Shown: positions 20,859 to 31,578 of the stretch, piece by piece
How the letters are laid out: every line of letters begins with the position of its first letter
How positions within the stretch are numbered: the stretch's first letter is position 1
Position numbers and translations under genes: made by a program
Source of the DNA: Diacronema lutheri
Taxonomy: Eukaryota; Haptophyta; Pavlovophyceae; Pavlovales; Pavlovaceae
Reading direction: 5' to 3'
Length of the DNA: 64,000 nt
Assembly: GCA_019448385.1 (NCBI GenBank)
Contig: JAGTXO010000085.1
Span: 1-64,000, forward strand
The notes under the pieces: model-generated
What the model was told of the DNA's origin: nothing
What the model saw: the letters and a program-made list of their open reading frames with translations, nothing else
The model's database searches: none

Positions 20859-21717
20859 ATGGGCAGCGGCGCCGACGGGGGGAGCAAGGACACCAAGGCG
20901 AGCAAGGACGCGAAGGGCTGCGAAGGGCTGGGTGGGCGTGGCTGACTCGGGCTGGTTCTACGCGCACGAGGCGATCCGCGTGGATATCTCGGACGCGCTG
21001 CAGATCCTCGAACGCCTCGCGGCGACGCCCTCGCCTGCGCCGTGGGAGTCGGCCGCGCTCGCCAAGTGGTGGCACTTTGTCTACGAGTTCATCGAGCACC
21101 ACCACGACAACGAGGAGCAGCTCTTCTTTCCGCGGATCGCCGAGCGCGTCGAGCTGCCGCCGCGCCTCACCGCCGACCACAAAACTATGCTCGCGGCGCT
21201 CAAGGAGACCGACGCGATCGTGAAGGCCGAGACGGCCAAGCCGCCGGGCACGGCCGACTGGGCCAAGGCCGCGACGAGCCTGCGGCACGTCGAGGCGATC
21301 ATACTGCCGCACCTGCTTGAGGAGGAGCATGACACGCTCCCTGCGATGATGGCCAACTTCACCGCCAAGGAGCTCGAGCCCACCGAGCGCGCGATGATCA
21401 AGGCGCAGCCATGGTGGTCGCTCGGCCATCTGTACCGCCGCTTCCGCGACGACATGGTGGTCAAGCAACGGCACGCGGTGGGCAGCCTTGGCGTGCCCAG
21501 CGTCGTCTTCGGCGCGCTGATCCGCCCCAAGATCGAGAAGTACCAGGCCGAGGTCGGCTGGCTGGTCGAAGAGCTCAAGCAACCGCAGAGCCACGCCTTC
21601 TGGGAGGAGCAGCGCGCGCTCTGGCACGCACGCTCGGGCTTTGGCGGCTGCTGCGGACCCAAGCCGCGCGGCTCGTTTGCGCTGGCGCAGGAGGTGGGGA
21701 GCGGCACGCGCAAGTGA
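20859..21717 (+). CDS. hemerythrin HHE-domain protein (5' frame broken by a 10-bp tandem duplication)
   Basis: The body, from 20,932 on, is a clear HHE cation-binding four-helix protein of about 261 residues: FYAHEAIRVD (first His), FIEHHHDNEEQLFFP (H..H-x-x-x-E), LTADHKTMLAAL, and ILPHLLEEEHDTLP, the His/Glu ligands of a di-iron site. Such proteins bind oxygen or iron or respond to redox stress; cellular role unknown here. The body has no in-frame ATG upstream. The only good ATG (20,859) is out of frame by one base, and between them lies an exact 10-bp tandem duplication (CGAAGGGCTG twice, 20,911-20,930). With one copy the start would read MGSGADGGSKDTKASKDAKG and run into WVGVADSG. So this is a real frameshift allele or an assembly error, or the protein starts elsewhere. 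C-terminus is a Cys-containing tail (GFGGCCGPKPRG). Confidence 0.85.
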
Positions 21718-21749
21718 GGCCGTGTGAAAGTCGCGCAAACCGCCAACTT

Positions 21750-21751
<2 letters not shown>

Positions 21752-21787
<36 letters not shown>

Positions 21788-21792
21788 CCTCC

Positions 21793-21823
<31 letters not shown>

Positions 21824-21850
21824 AACACACACACACACACACACACACAC

Positions 21851-21907
<57 letters not shown>

Positions 21908-21915
21908 ACACACAC
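21752..21915. repeat. poly-C tracts and (CA)n microsatellite
   Basis: Behind the hemerythrin stop lie C runs at 21,752-21,784 and 21,791-21,809 (broken by two T), an ACA microsatellite at 21,810-21,851, and a C run of more than 50 at 21,852-21,907, ending in a short CA tract. Such tracts are error-prone in sequencing, so their lengths are uncertain. The rest of 21,718-22,054 holds no gene; the last part is AT-richer and probably promoter for the next gene. Confidence 0.9.
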
Positions 21916-22054
21916 CACTTGGGACCTGGTCACTCTTGCCGTCGAGCCTTTTTTGGACGTCGACCTCACTCTCGGCTCCTGCGACGCACGCCAGGACGAG
22001 CGAGACTGGAGACGTGTCGCGGACAGTGCCGCCCGACTGTAAAGTGAAAGAGAA

Positions 22055-22591
22055 ATGTATTCCCGCTCTCGTAAGATGGCGCAGTGCCAACCGCTTGTAG
22101 GAGACGAGCCGCAAGCACGCTGCGAGCTTGACGAGCACGCGGTGCGCCTCGCCGGCGCCAAAGCCGCACTGGCCCAGCCGTGCGCGCGCGAGGGCTGCGA
22201 GGGCAACGTGGCCTGCATCGGCGAACCCGCTTGCGCGCACATTGACGCGGGACGCGGCGCCGAGCGTGCGCCGGCGGTCGACGCTGCCGCACACTCGCGT
22301 GAGCTGCCGCTTGCCGCGTCCGTCGCCGCGGCGGGCGTGCCATCCGGGCTGATGAGCGCAATCCCCCTCGGGCTCAAGCGGCAGCGCACGGCTTTGGCGG
22401 CCGCCGAGCTGAGCGCTCGCGCAGGCGCGCAGGCGCAGCTCGCGCAGGATCGGTCAGCAGCGTGCGCAAGCAGGGCGGACGCGCAACTGGCGCAGGCGCT
22501 CATGCACGCGGCGCAGGTAAGCAACCAGCGCGCGCACGGCGCGTTGCAGCTGCTCGCAGCGTCGGTGCGGCCGCACGCGGCCGCGTCGTGG

Positions 22592-22627
<36 letters not shown>

Positions 22628-25600
22628 GCCACCGCGGGTGAGAGCGGCCCGTCGAATGCCCAAGGGGCGGACGCGCTCGCCGGCGTGGCTGGCGGGCGCG
22701 GGCGCGGGCGGGGACGCGGGCGCGGGCGTGGGCGCGGGCGCGACTACGCGGGCTACGGCGCTGGCCTGACTCAGCCCGGCGAGCTGGTCCCGGATCGCGA
22801 TGCGCTCGCCGCGGCCATCTCCCGCGGAATCGTCGCCGCCGTGCCGCTCGAGCCGGGCCGCGTCGGCTTGCGCGTCGTGCAGCCCGTGTTGCTCCCACCC
22901 GACAGCTGGCCGAGCGCGTGCGCCGCCAGCGCCGGGCGCATTACCGCCGCCGTGCAGCAAGGTGCCCTGGGTGCACCCTATGCGCAGCAGGGTGCCCTGG
23001 GTGCACCCTATGCGCAGCAGGGTGCCCTGGGTGCACCCTCGGTGCAGCAAGGTGCCCTGGGTGCACCCTATGCGCAGCAGGGTGCCCTGGATGCACCCTC
23101 GGTGCAGCAGGGTGCTCTGGGTGCACCCTATGCGCAGCAGGGTGCCCTGGGTGCACCCTCGGTGCAGCACGGTGCCCTGGGTGCACCCTATGCGCAGCAG
23201 GGTGCTCTGGGTGCACCCTATGCGCAGCACGGTGCCCTGGGTGCACCCTATGCGCAGCAGGGTGCCCTGGGTGCACCCTCGGTGCAGCAAGGTGCCCTGG
23301 GTGCACCCTATGCGCAGCAGGGTGCCCTGGGTGCACCCTATGCGCAGCACGGTGCCCTGGGTGCACCCTATGCGCAGCAGGGTGCCCTGGGTGCACCCTA
23401 TGAGCAGCACGGTGCCCTGGGTGCACCCTATGCGCAGCAGGGTGCCCTGGGTGCACCCTATGAGCAGCACGGTGCCCTGGGTGCACCCTATGAGCAGCAG
23501 GGTGCCCTGGGTGCACCCTCGGTGCAGCACGGTGCTCTGGGTGCACCCTATGCGCAGCAGGGTGCCCTGGGTGCACCCTCGGTGCAGCAAGGTGCCCTGG
23601 GTGCACCCTATGCGCAGCAGGGTGCCCTGGGTGCACCCTCGGTGCAGCACGGTGCCCTGGGTGCACCCTATGCGCAGCAGGGTGCCCTGGGTGCACCCTA
23701 TGCGCAGCAGGGTGCTCTGGGTGCACCCTCGGTGCAGCAAGGTGCCCTGGATGCACCCTATGCGCAGCAGGGTGCCCTGGGTGCACCCTCGGTGCAGCAC
23801 GGTGCCCTGGGTGCACCCTCGGTGCAGCAGGGTGCCCTGGGTGCACCCTATGCGCAGCACGGTGCCCTGGGTGCACCCTATGCGCAGCAGGGTGCCCTGG
23901 GTGCACCCTCGGTGCAGCACGGTGCCCTGGGTGCACCCTCGGTGCAGCACGGTGCCCTGGGTGCACCCTATGCGCAGCAGGGTGCCCTGGGTGCACCCTA
24001 TGCGCAGCAGGGTGCCCTGGGTGCACCCTCGGTGCAGCACGGTGCCCTGGGTGCACCCTCGGTGCAGCACGGTGCCCTGGGTGCACCCTATGCGCAGCAG
24101 GGTGCCCTGGGTGCACCCTCGGTGCAGCACGGTGCCCTGGGTGCACCCTCGATGCAGCACGGTGCCCTGGGTGCACCCTCGGTGCAGCACGGTGCCTTGG
24201 GTGCACCCTATGCGCAGCAGGGTGCCCTGGGTGCACCCTCGGTGCAGCACGGTGCCCTGGGTGCACCCTCGGTGCAGCACGGTGCCCTGGGTGCACCCTC
24301 GGTGCAGCACGGTGCCCTGGATGCACCCTATGCGCAGCAGGGTGCCCTGGGTGCACCGTCGCCTGCCCCTCCCTGCGCTACGCAGCCATTTGTGCGTGCG
24401 CTGCCGGGCGACCTGCCGCCGACGGCGCAGGCGGCCGCGCCGGCGCACGGGCCGATCGCGGCCGCGCCGCGTGACGCGCCCAAGAGCAGCGGACGCGGCG
24501 GCGGCAAGCGGCGACGGTTATCGGCTGCGCCCTCCGCGACGGGCGTAACGGCTGCGGCGGCGGCTGAGGGGTGGCAGGCCGGCGAGGACGGCCAGGTGGG
24601 CGCGGTCGTCTCGGCGGCGTGCCTCGGCGAGCAGGTCACGTCGAAGAAAGCGCGCGAGACCGCACGCGACCGCGCGCTCAGCGAGCTGCAGGCCGGCAAG
24701 ACACACGAGGTGCGGCAGCGCGCGCGCGGCGCGCGACCGCCGCCGCGCACGCGGCCGACGCCTCGCCGCTGCGCGCCCGCTCGCGCCAGGTGGACGGCGT
24801 GACGCTGCCGCGCTTCTTTGCCGAATCCGTCGGCCTCTTCCAGCGCAGACTGGACAACGTTGCGCCAAGTCGCTTCCACGCCTATTGCGTGCTCCTGCGG
24901 CCTGATGCTGAGGCTGCGCGCTTCGGCTGCTCGGGTGTGCGGTGCGACCGGTGAGGGCCAACGCACACGCGCGCAGCGGCTGCTTCTCTCGCCGCGCGCA
25001 GCGGCTGCTTCTCTCGCCGCGCGCAGCGGCTGCTTCTCTCGCCGCGCGCAGCGGCTGCTTCTCTCGCCGCGCGCAGCGGCTGCTTCTCTCGCCGCGCGCA
25101 GCGGCTGCTTCTCTCGCCGCGCGCAGCGGCTGCTTCTCTCGCCGCGCGCAGCGGCTGCCTCTTTCGCCGCGCGCAGCGGCTGCCTCTTTCGCCGCGCGCA
25201 GCGGCTGCCTCTTTCGCCTCACGGAACCCAAACCCTGCCCCCCCCCGCCCTCCCCTTTCCCATCTCTCATAGGCATGCCGCGTGCTACAAGTGCTACGCA
25301 CACGTCGCGCGCTCGCTGCCAGAGGCGCTGAAGCACCTCGAGCAGGGCGCGTGCGCGCGCGCCGACGCCGAGCTCGACCCGCTGCGCGTGCGGCAGAGCT
25401 GCGCGCCCTCCATCCTCGCGCCGCTTTCCAATTTTGTCCAAACGCCGCCGCTTTCCAATTTTGTCCAAACGCCGCCGGACGGAGCGACCACTGACGATGG
25501 CGGCGGCGGCGCAGGCGGCGGCGGCGCGGGCGGCGGCGGCGCGGGCGGCGGCGGCGCGGGCGGCGGCGGCGCGGGCGGCGGCGGCGGCGGCGGCGGAGGC

Positions 25601-27541
25601 GGACCGTGCAGCGAGGTCGAGAGCGTGCTGCGCGCGCTCGTGCTCGCTGTCGAGCGCCTGCAGTCCGGCCCGCCGCTGCGTGCTCGGCGGGCCGCGGCAC
25701 TCGGCGCGCGCGCGCTCTTGCCCGGCGTCAAGCCGCGCGCGCAGCGCTTCCGCGCCGCGCCCCATTATCGGTTGCAGGTGCACTGCACGCTGCCCGACGT
25801 GCCCGCGGCGGGCGAGGCCGCGCGCGGCGCGTCGCGCAGCCGGTGTGGCGCGCCAGCGGCCGAGGCGGCCGAGGCGGCCGAGGCGGCCGAGGCGACCGTC
25901 GCCGGAGCCGAGGAGGCGGGGCCGTGCGCGCTGCTCGGCACGGGCGCGACGAGCGGCTGGTTGGACGCGATCTACAGCGTGGCCGAGCAGACAGTCATGT
26001 ACATGGACGGCGGCATGACGCGCGCGCTGCTCGAGGGCGCGGACGGCGGCGGCGCGGCCGACAGCGGCGCGGGGGGGCCTTCGGCGCCGCAGCTTTTTGA
26101 ATACGACCGCCATGCTGACGCCTTCCGCGCGTGCGAGACGCGCGCGCTGCGGCCCATCCTCTCGCAGCTCGAGGCCGACAGCGCGCTCGAGCAGCTGCGC
26201 GCGGCTGCGGCTGAGCCAGTGCGTTGGGCGCACCTCGCGCCGCCGCCTGGCCGCGAGTGGGCCAAGCCGCCGCCCGCCGGCGTGCCGCGCACGCGCGCGC
26301 TGCTCGCGCCGGCGGCGGGTGGGCGCGTGCGGCTGCATCTCGCAATCTGCCGCGCGACGCCCGCCGCGCTACGCGGCGAGGCGCCTTCGCTCGCCGACCC
26401 GCCCGCCGCCGACGCGCCGCTGCCGCCGCCGCTCGGCGGGCCGTCGTCGGCGCTGGTCGCGGGCTCGGACGGGGAGAAGGTGCGGGGCACGCTGCTGCGC
26501 TGTGTGCCGTATGGACGGCAGGTGCGGCGCGAGGCGGAGGCGCTGGGCAAGAAGGTGCGAACACGTCGGCAGACGGAGGCCGCCGCCGAGAAGGCGAGGC
26601 GCCGCGACGAGCGCGAGCGCGCGGAGGTGGGCGCGGCGCTCGCGGCGCTCGTGCGCGCGGTCGAGCGGCACGCGGCGGACGAGGTGGTCGCGGCGCGCGC
26701 GCGCAGGGCGGGCGAGGCACAAATCGCGTCGGTGCTGCAGCACTGCATCGAGCGCGTCGCGGTCGCGCATGGCGAGCATCGGCCGCGCGCGAGGCCGCTC
26801 GTGCCGCACGCGCCCGCGGCGGTGGGCGGCAGCGCGCCGCCGCAGCCGCCGCTGCGGCCGCCGCTCGCGGCCGCGTGCGCGGCCGGCGGCGGCGCGGCGG
26901 CGGGTGCGACCTTGGACGCGCCCCACGCGATCCCTGGGTATGCGGGCGCGTACGGCGCGCCCGCTTTGGGCTGCTACGGCTGCTACGGCTGCGGCTGCGT
27001 CGACGCGCCACCGGCGGCGCTTGCGGGCGCGGCCGGCGGCGCGGCCGGCGGCGCGGCCGGCGGCGCGGCCGGCGGTGCGACGGGCGGCGCGGCGGGCGGC
27101 GTGGCCGGCGGCGCGACGGGCGGCGCGGCGGGCGGCGTGGCCGGCGGCGCGGCCGGCGGCGCGGCCGGCGGCGGCGGCGGCGGGCAGCGGCGGCGGCGGG
27201 CAGCGCGCGCCGCGCCGGTGAGGTCCGGCCAGCAGCGGCCGCCGCCACAGCGGCAGTCGGGCACAGCGGGCGGCGGCGCCGGCGCCAGCGCCGGCAGCGC
27301 CAGCGCTGGCGCCGGCGCCGGCGCGCGGCGCGCGCTCGGCTCGGCGGCGCCCACCGCACCGACGGCCGGCGCCGCGGCGCTCGCGCACGGGACTTGCGTG
27401 ACGGCAGCGCGAGGTGTGGGCGGGGGCAACGGTGTGGTCGCGCGCGCGGCGGGGTGCGGCGCGGCCAGCGCGGGCTGGCAGCGGGCGGGCGGCGCGCGCA
27501 CGGAGGCGCTGCGCGCGATCGGCGGCAAGGGTGCGCGTGCG

Positions 27542-27589
<48 letters not shown>

Positions 27590-29230
27590 GGGCTGCAGGA
27601 GGTGGAGCACGGGGTGGAGGAGGAGGAGGAGGCGGAGGAGGAGGAGATGATTGAGGACGTGGACAGCACCGATGACGAGCGCGAGGGCGACGCGAGCGCG
27701 CGCACGCGTATATACGGCTGCGTGTTTGCAGGCGGCGCGTCGCCCAACCACTGGCAGCCATCGCAGCTTCACTGTGGGCAGCCATCGCAGCTTCACTGTG
27801 GGCAGCCATCGCAGCTTCACCGCGGGCAGCCATCGCAGCATGATGCGGAGGCGGCGGCGGCAGCGCTTCTTCGCTCGCGCAAGCGCGCCCGCCGCTCCGA
27901 TGTCGCTCTCACGCCGAGCGCAGCGGACCGCGCGCCCGTTGCGACTGGCGCGAGCGCGCCCGACGGGTGGGTGCGGCCGTGCGCGCGCGCGCCGCACGGC
28001 ACGCGGCCGCCGGCCGCGGCTGGCCGCCCGACGGGCACCCAGCGCGCAGCGCACGCGCCGAGCCCGCGCACGTCGCCCATCGAGCGCGGGCGCAGCGTCG
28101 GCGGATGGTCGCCGCCCACGTATGGCGTGGCGTCCGCGCGCGCCGCGCACGCGCAGCCGCCGCTGTCTCCACCGGCCGCGCCGCTGCCGCGCTCGCCCCA
28201 CTCGCACGTGCCCGCGCCCGCCACGCCGTGCGCGCGCGCAAACTCGCGCGCGGGCGCGGACGCGCTGCGCGCGCGCGTGTGTGAGCTCGAGGCGCAGCTC
28301 GACGAGTGGCGCGCGCGCGCGCGCGAGCTCGAGGCGCAGCTGGTGCTCGCGGAGGAGGGCGCGGCGGCAGCCGGACGCGGCGGCGAGGGCGAAGGCGCCA
28401 CGCCCTTGGCACTCCTGCGCGCGCGCTGCGCCGAGCTGGTGCGGCAGGCGAGCGCGCCGACCGCCACCGAGCCGCTCGAGCGCGAGCTCGCGCAGTACCG
28501 CGCCGTCCTCGATGGAGCGTCGCTGCCGGACGGGCTGCGCGAGGGCTGGCGCGCGGCGCTTGAGGAGGCGGCGGCGCACCGACTGCGCACGATGGCGGCC
28601 GAGGCGGCGCGGGTTGAGGAGAGGGCGCGCTGGCGGGCGGAGGAGGCCGAGCTGCGTCGGCAGCTCGGCGAGGAGCGTGCGGCGCGCGCGGCCCTCGTGG
28701 AGCAGCGCGCGCGGCGCAACGAGAGCGCGCGCGCACGCAGGGCGAGCGCGGCGCTTGCCGCCGCGCAGCCGCAGTCGCGACCGCAGCCGCAGCGGCCGCC
28801 GCCATCGCGGCCGCGGCCGCGGCCGCCGCACGCTGCGAAGTCGCGGCCGGCGACGGCTGGGGCAGGCGGCGGCGCGGCAGCCGCGCGCGTGCACGCGAGC
28901 GGGGGCGTGGGTGCGCGCGCGGGCGCGGGCGCGGGCACGAACGACGGGGTCGTCCGCGCAACCCAGCCGCAGCCACCGCCCGCCCCAGCCGGCGCATGTG
29001 CTGCGCTTGCACGCGCGGCTGCGGCTGCTGTTCCCGCCGCGGCGGAGAGTATGCCGCGGCCGGCCGGTGTGCACGGCGGCATTGCGTTGAGACTCGGCAT
29101 GGTTGAGGCGAGCGGCGCGGGCGCGCGTGCGGCCAACGTTGTCGCGGGCGCGGCCACCGCGCAGCAGCCGCAGCATGGCGCTGAGAGGGCGTTCGAGGAG
29201 GTGGAGGTTGAGGACGTTGACGACACGTAA
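22055..29230 (+). CDS. low-complexity repeat protein with Cys cluster and coiled coil; function unknown
   Basis: Three exons, 22,055-24,709, 24,790-24,950 and 25,273-29,230, give about 2,257 residues. Intron 1 is 80 bp, phase 0 (GTGCGG..CCAG); intron 2 is 322 bp, phase 2 (GTGAGG..ATAG) and carries a 25-bp minisatellite. The N-terminus is Ala-rich. Then come about 46 decapeptide repeats of the form GALGAPYAQQ/GALGAPSVQH, a basic GGGKRRR patch, and VDGVTLPRFFAESVGLFQRR. A Cys cluster, C-x4-C-x5-C-x2-C, crosses intron 2 (SGVRC/DRHAACYKCYAHV) and may bind zinc. LSNFVQTPP occurs twice in tandem (27-bp duplication near 25,424-25,475). A globular part follows with SGWLDAIYSVAEQTVMYMDG; then Gly/Ala tracts, an Asp/Glu-rich stretch, a 24-bp repeat (QPSQLHCG), a coiled coil at about 28,260-28,740 (CELEAQLDEWRARARELEAQ) and an acidic end. 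No known family recognised. The start could be 22,055 or Met8 at 22,076. Confidence 0.6.
22961..24358 (+). repeat. 30-bp coding minisatellite, about 46 copies
   Basis: Unit begins GGTGCCCTGGGTGCACCC and ends in one of a few variants (TATGCGCAGCAG, TCGGTGCAGCAC and similar). Period is exactly 30, so the frame is kept and the protein repeat is ten residues. Copies are nearly identical at all codon positions, which points to recent expansion or gene conversion rather than purifying selection on the protein. Confidence 0.95.
24968..25222 (+). repeat. 25-bp minisatellite inside intron 2, ten copies
   Basis: Unit AGCGGCTGCTTCTCTCGCCG plus five bases, starting every 25 bp from about 24,974 to 25,199; the last three copies carry a CCTCTTTCG variant. 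It lies wholly inside the intron 24,951-25,272, directly upstream of the C-rich tract and the ATAG acceptor. Confidence 0.9.
27540..27838 (+). repeat. acidic codon tracts and a 24-bp repeat in exon 3
   Basis: A (GAC)n run at about 27,542-27,587 coding Asp is followed by GAG-rich sequence coding Glu, then about 3.5 copies of a 24-bp unit (CAGCCATCGCAGCTTCACTG core) at about 27,757-27,838 read as QPSQLHCG. Confidence 0.8.
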
Positions 29231-29372
29231 AGCGCGACTCGGCGAGGGGCCGAGGGATGGGGCAGGACCGCAGGAAGCGTTCAAATGCACGCATTCAGGC
29301 GTTTCACGCTGCTAGAATCACGCTCCGCCCTTCGTACAGCGCCGCCGTTGAAAGCGCCAACCTGCGTCGCCG

Positions 29373-31447
29373 TCACGCGGCGAGCAAGCTGCGCGCGGGC
29401 GCGGCGCCGCCAGCGCCGCCGCTGCCCGCGCGGCTGAGCGCCTGCCGCTCGAGCTGCGCGGCCGCCGCCTGCGCGCGCGCCGCCTCCGCGCAGTGCGCGG
29501 GCAGCGCGCGCGCGCGCGCGAGCGCGGCCATCGCGTCGTCGTGCGCGCCGAGGGCGATGCACGCCTTGGCGAGCCAGAGCAGCGCGGTCGCGAGCGGCGC
29601 GCCGCCGTCGGCAGCGGGCGCCGCGCGGCCGTCCTGCGCGCACAAGCCGCACGCCGTTTCAAAATGGGCGCGCGCGTCCGCGAGCGGTGTGCGCACGTGG
29701 GAGGGCAGCTCGGCCATGCTGCTCGCCGCCATGCCGCTGCGCTGGTCGGCACCAAAGCGCGGGAGGCCCTTGGGCGAGAGCGGCGAAGGCTGGCGCGAAA
29801 AGGCGGCGCTCATTGGCCGGCGCAGGGCATGGCCGCCCGGCACGTCGCCGCGCGCGGCGGGCGCGGGCGCATTGGCCTGGTCGACGAGCGCCGCGCGCAG
29901 CCGCGTCTCGGCCCACGAGAGCTGCGCGGCGCGCATCGCCGCGGCGCCGAGGGCGAGGCGCGGCTGCGGCGCGGTGGGCAGCAGCGCGGCGGCACGTCGC
30001 GCGTGCCGTTCTGCGTCGAGAGCGTCCTCCCTGCGGCGCGGGTTGGGAAGGCATGGGTCGGGGGGTCACGGGGTTAGGGGTCAAAGGCATTGGGCGATGA
30101 GGTCGCGCCAGGCGCGGGCGCATAGGACGCGCGAGGGCAGCACGCGGCGCGCCAGCGCGCGCGCCCTGGCTGGCGCGGCGCCCGCCGTGTGCGCGCGCAC
30201 ATCTGCTCGCGCGCGCCCGCCGCGGCTGCGGGAGCTGCGCCACTGGGCGCGAGGAGGGTGGCGGCAGCGAGGTGGGCCCATGCCTTCGCCACGTGCGCTT
30301 CGGCGGAGAGCGGCTCGAGGGCAACGGCAGCCGCGGCTGCGCGCGTGGCCTCTGTCACGTGTTGTACGCGCGCCGCGTGCTGCTGCTGCTGCTGCTGCGT
30401 GTCGCCGTGCGCGCCGCCGCCGTTGCCCGCGGCGTCGCGCGCGCGCGTGAGCGTGGCGAGGGAGGGCGCCTCTGCCGTTGCCGAGCGCGGCGCGCGCGCG
30501 CCCTCCGGCGCACGGCCCGCCGCTGCCGGCGCGGCCGGCGGCGCGCTGGACGCAGCGGGCGGGGACGGCTGGGGGGGTGCACCAGCCGCCACGAGCAGCC
30601 GGCTGCGCGACACGCGCGTCAACGCGGCGCACGTGACGACGCGCAGCGCGTCAATCTCTGCGACGCCCGCGGCGTCTGTGCTCGCCCGACGGCTGCCCAG
30701 GCGCGACCACTCTCCACCGCTGCCGCCGTGAACACCGCTTATCATGCCGGCTGCGGCTGTGGCACCGCCGAGGCTGCCGGCGCCGAGCGTGGCGAGTGTC
30801 GCGGTGTGGGCCGGGTCGTTGGCAAGGCGTACGGGCATCACGCTGCCGAGCAGCGCGAGCACGCGCTGCGGCGGCTGCCCGTCCGCGAGCAGCGCGTCGG
30901 CCTCGGCGCACGCCGCACGGATGCGCGCGCTGTCCGCGCGCGCGCCTGCGCCGTCGAGCAGCAGCAGCTCGCGCATCGACTCGTCGTCGGCAACGCCATT
31001 GAAGCGCGCGGGGAAGAGCCCGCCGCCCTCGGGCGGCGTCTCGAAGGCGCTCAGGTCGACGAGCGATTCGGTCGAGCCGATGCGCAACACCTGTGCGCGC
31101 GGCAGCGGCGCCGCGCCTGCCGCGGCGGCGGGCCAGGTGGCGCGCGAGCTGCCGGCGCTAGCCGAGAGCGGCGGACCGCCGGAGAGCGTCGCGTGCGCGT
31201 CGACGAACGCGTCCGCTGTGCCTAGCTGCCGGCCGAGCGCGTCGAGCGCGATTTCGCGCTCGCGCGCGTCCGCGAGCGCCGCGTGCGCCGCGTCGACGAG
31301 CGCGTCGGCGTCACGGCTGAGGCTGACGACGGCGTCGGCGGCGGCGGCCGCCGCCGCGAGCCGTCGACGGCGCAGCGCGAGCAGCGCGAGCGCTCCGACA
31401 GCGACGCCGGCCGCTAAGGCCGCCGAGACGCGCGGCGACGATGGCAT
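29373..31447 (-). CDS. RMDN (regulator of microtubule dynamics/FAM82)-like TPR protein
   Basis: Two exons on the minus strand: 31,447-30,201 and 30,030-29,373, intron 170 bp (GTGCGC..CGCAG), phase 2 so that AT|G codes Met. About 634 residues. The N-terminus MPSSPRVSAALAAGVAVGALALLALRRRR is a single membrane anchor with a following Arg patch, as in RMDN proteins tethered to mitochondria or ER. Then an ADALLADGQPPQRVLALLG helix, a long Ser/Ala/Pro linker, and the family-like VTEATRAAAAAVALEPLSAE..HVAKAWAHLA repeat. Exon 2 gives ALDAERHARRAAALLP, PRLALGAAAMRAAQLSWAET and ALLWLAKACIALGAHDDAM, matching the h..A..L-x-P / LG-x-W / L-S-W-x-E / LAK-x-Y-x-x-LG pattern of the C-terminal TPRs. The linker is longer than in animal members. 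Assignment by motif order, not by alignment. Confidence 0.62.
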
Positions 31448-31578
31448 TCGCTCGCGGATGCGCGGACGAGAAGCAAACTTGTTGCGCGAGTGTGGATCCC
31501 GTACTCGCAAGAGGTGCCATAACGCCATACTTGGTAAGGACACACATCGGAGGGACTTCGTAAAAGTACCGTAAGAAA
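31448..31578. promoter_or_regulatory. bidirectional promoter between RMDN-like and ARMT1 genes
   Basis: The 131 bp between two divergent start codons are clearly less GC-rich than the genes on either side, with short A runs (GTAAAAGTACCGTAAGAAAA just before the ARMT1 ATG). No TATA box is obvious. It must serve both genes. Confidence 0.5.

Noticed and set aside
22961-24358. CRISPR array
   Set aside because: Units are contiguous tandem copies without unique spacers; same for the 61-bp and 86-bp arrays. The window is eukaryotic.
22454-24448. Minus-strand frames coding GCTQGTLLRI-type repeats
   Set aside because: Antisense shadow of the 30-bp coding repeat on the plus strand, which is embedded in a spliced gene with non-repeat flanks.
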